Origin: JBCBWG01 sp038523925
GTDB taxonomy: Bacteria; Pseudomonadota; Alphaproteobacteria; Rhizobiales; Hyphomicrobiaceae
Assembly: GCA_038523925.1 (NCBI GenBank)
Contig: JBCBIY010000006.1
Location: forward strand, 123,294 to 187,293
Direction of reading: 5' to 3'
DNA: 64,000 nt
The notes beneath the pieces were generated by a model. It ran no database searches, had not been told where the DNA came from, and saw only the letters and a program-made list of their open reading frames with translations. The position numbers and the translations under genes are program-made. Positions 63,648-64,000 of the stretch are shown here, piece after piece. The stretch's first letter is position 1. Every line of letters starts with the position of its first letter.

Positions 63648-64000
63648 GGTCCAACCGCGCTGCCGCGCGCTCTTCTTCGGTCCAACTGCGCTGCCGCGCG
63701 TTGGCACACGAGTCCGCCAGGCCATTCGCTGCGGCGCGCTACACTGGCTTACGGCCAGCTTCGTGCGCCTCGCTCTGTTCTTTGCGGGGTTGGCAGGTGG
63801 CTGCCGTGGGCGCGGTGGCGGTGCACTCTCTCTTTTGTGGTCCAACTGCGCTGCCGCGCGTTGGCACACGAGTCCGCAAGGCCATTCGCTGCGGCGCGCT
63901 ACACTGGCTTACTGCCATCTTCGTGAGCCTCGCTATGTTCTTTGCGGGGTTGGCAGGTGGCTGCCGTGGGAGCGGTGGCGGTGCACTCTCTCTTTTGTGG
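63648..64000. repeat. 160-bp tandem repeat running off the window edge
   Basis: Two units with an exact 160-bp period (63681-63840 and 63841-64000) differ at only a handful of positions. The first 22 bases of the unit (GGTCCAAC-type start) also occur as a fragment at 63648-63669. Each unit begins with a hairpin-forming stretch in which CCAAC pairs with GTTGG and inner GCGC with GCGC. The array continues past the window end. No gene is evident in the 372 bp after phaB. Confidence 0.9.

Overview
The window is high-GC chromosomal DNA from an alphaproteobacterium, most likely a member of the Hyphomicrobiales. Support comes from the ispA / mtgA-rpmF / phaR / phaAB neighbourhood, a choline ABC transporter of the ChoXWV type, a ubiE/mutM locus, a perfect CtrA-type site (TTAA-N7-TTAACC), and tightly packed operons with 4-base ATGA or GTGA overlaps. 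No rRNA, CRISPR array, insertion sequence or prophage was seen. The order-level placement is inference.

Layout. 0-2.2 kb (minus): the start of a MocA-like molybdenum-cofactor cytidylyltransferase cut by the window edge, a membrane-anchored unknown, and an XdhC/CoxI-type maturation factor. 2.4-12.4 kb: thermonuclease-family protein, two MFS transporters, an alpha/beta hydrolase, an SMR pump, two fatty-acid-hydroxylase/sterol-desaturase family membrane proteins on either side of MepA, MsrA, and two membrane unknowns. 12.5-13.1 kb: tRNA-Ser(GGA) followed by a 125-bp tandem repeat in which each unit carries a copy of the last 25 nt of the tRNA. 13.1-16.0 kb (minus): choX-choW-choV. 16.2-17.5 kb: a UGT-like glycosyltransferase.

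17.7-43.0 kb (plus) is the remarkable part, a long catabolic locus. It starts with a branched-chain-type periplasmic binding protein, an iron-ADH-fold protein with degraded metal ligands, an aldehyde dehydrogenase and an AraC regulator. A near-gapless run of genes follows (23.0-43.0 kb): LivH, LivM, LivG, a LivF fused to a Tm-1-like (UPF0261) domain, a PEP-hydrolase-type TIM barrel, a giant flotillin-like protein built of 11-residue (hendecad) repeats, two SRPBCC proteins, a molybdenum hydroxylase (FAD subunit, 2Fe-2S subunit, and a large subunit split into two genes with a Pro-rich tail at the split), MoxR ATPase, VWA protein, and three unrelated lactonase-type hydrolases, the last fused to an isochorismatase domain lacking its cysteine. 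I read this as a membrane-associated uptake, hydroxylation and ring-opening system for an unidentified small, probably heterocyclic or lactone-forming compound. The XdhC and MocA genes at the left edge could serve its cofactor.

43.0-64.0 kb is mostly housekeeping: ubiE, an ABC-2 exporter, mutM, an antitoxin remnant, uvrA, unknowns, glutathionyl-hydroquinone reductase, a GNAT-nitrilase fusion, ispA divergent from mtgA-rpmF, a degenerate-GGDEF/EAL protein, and phaR divergent from phaA-phaB (polyhydroxybutyrate synthesis). The window ends inside a 160-bp tandem repeat.
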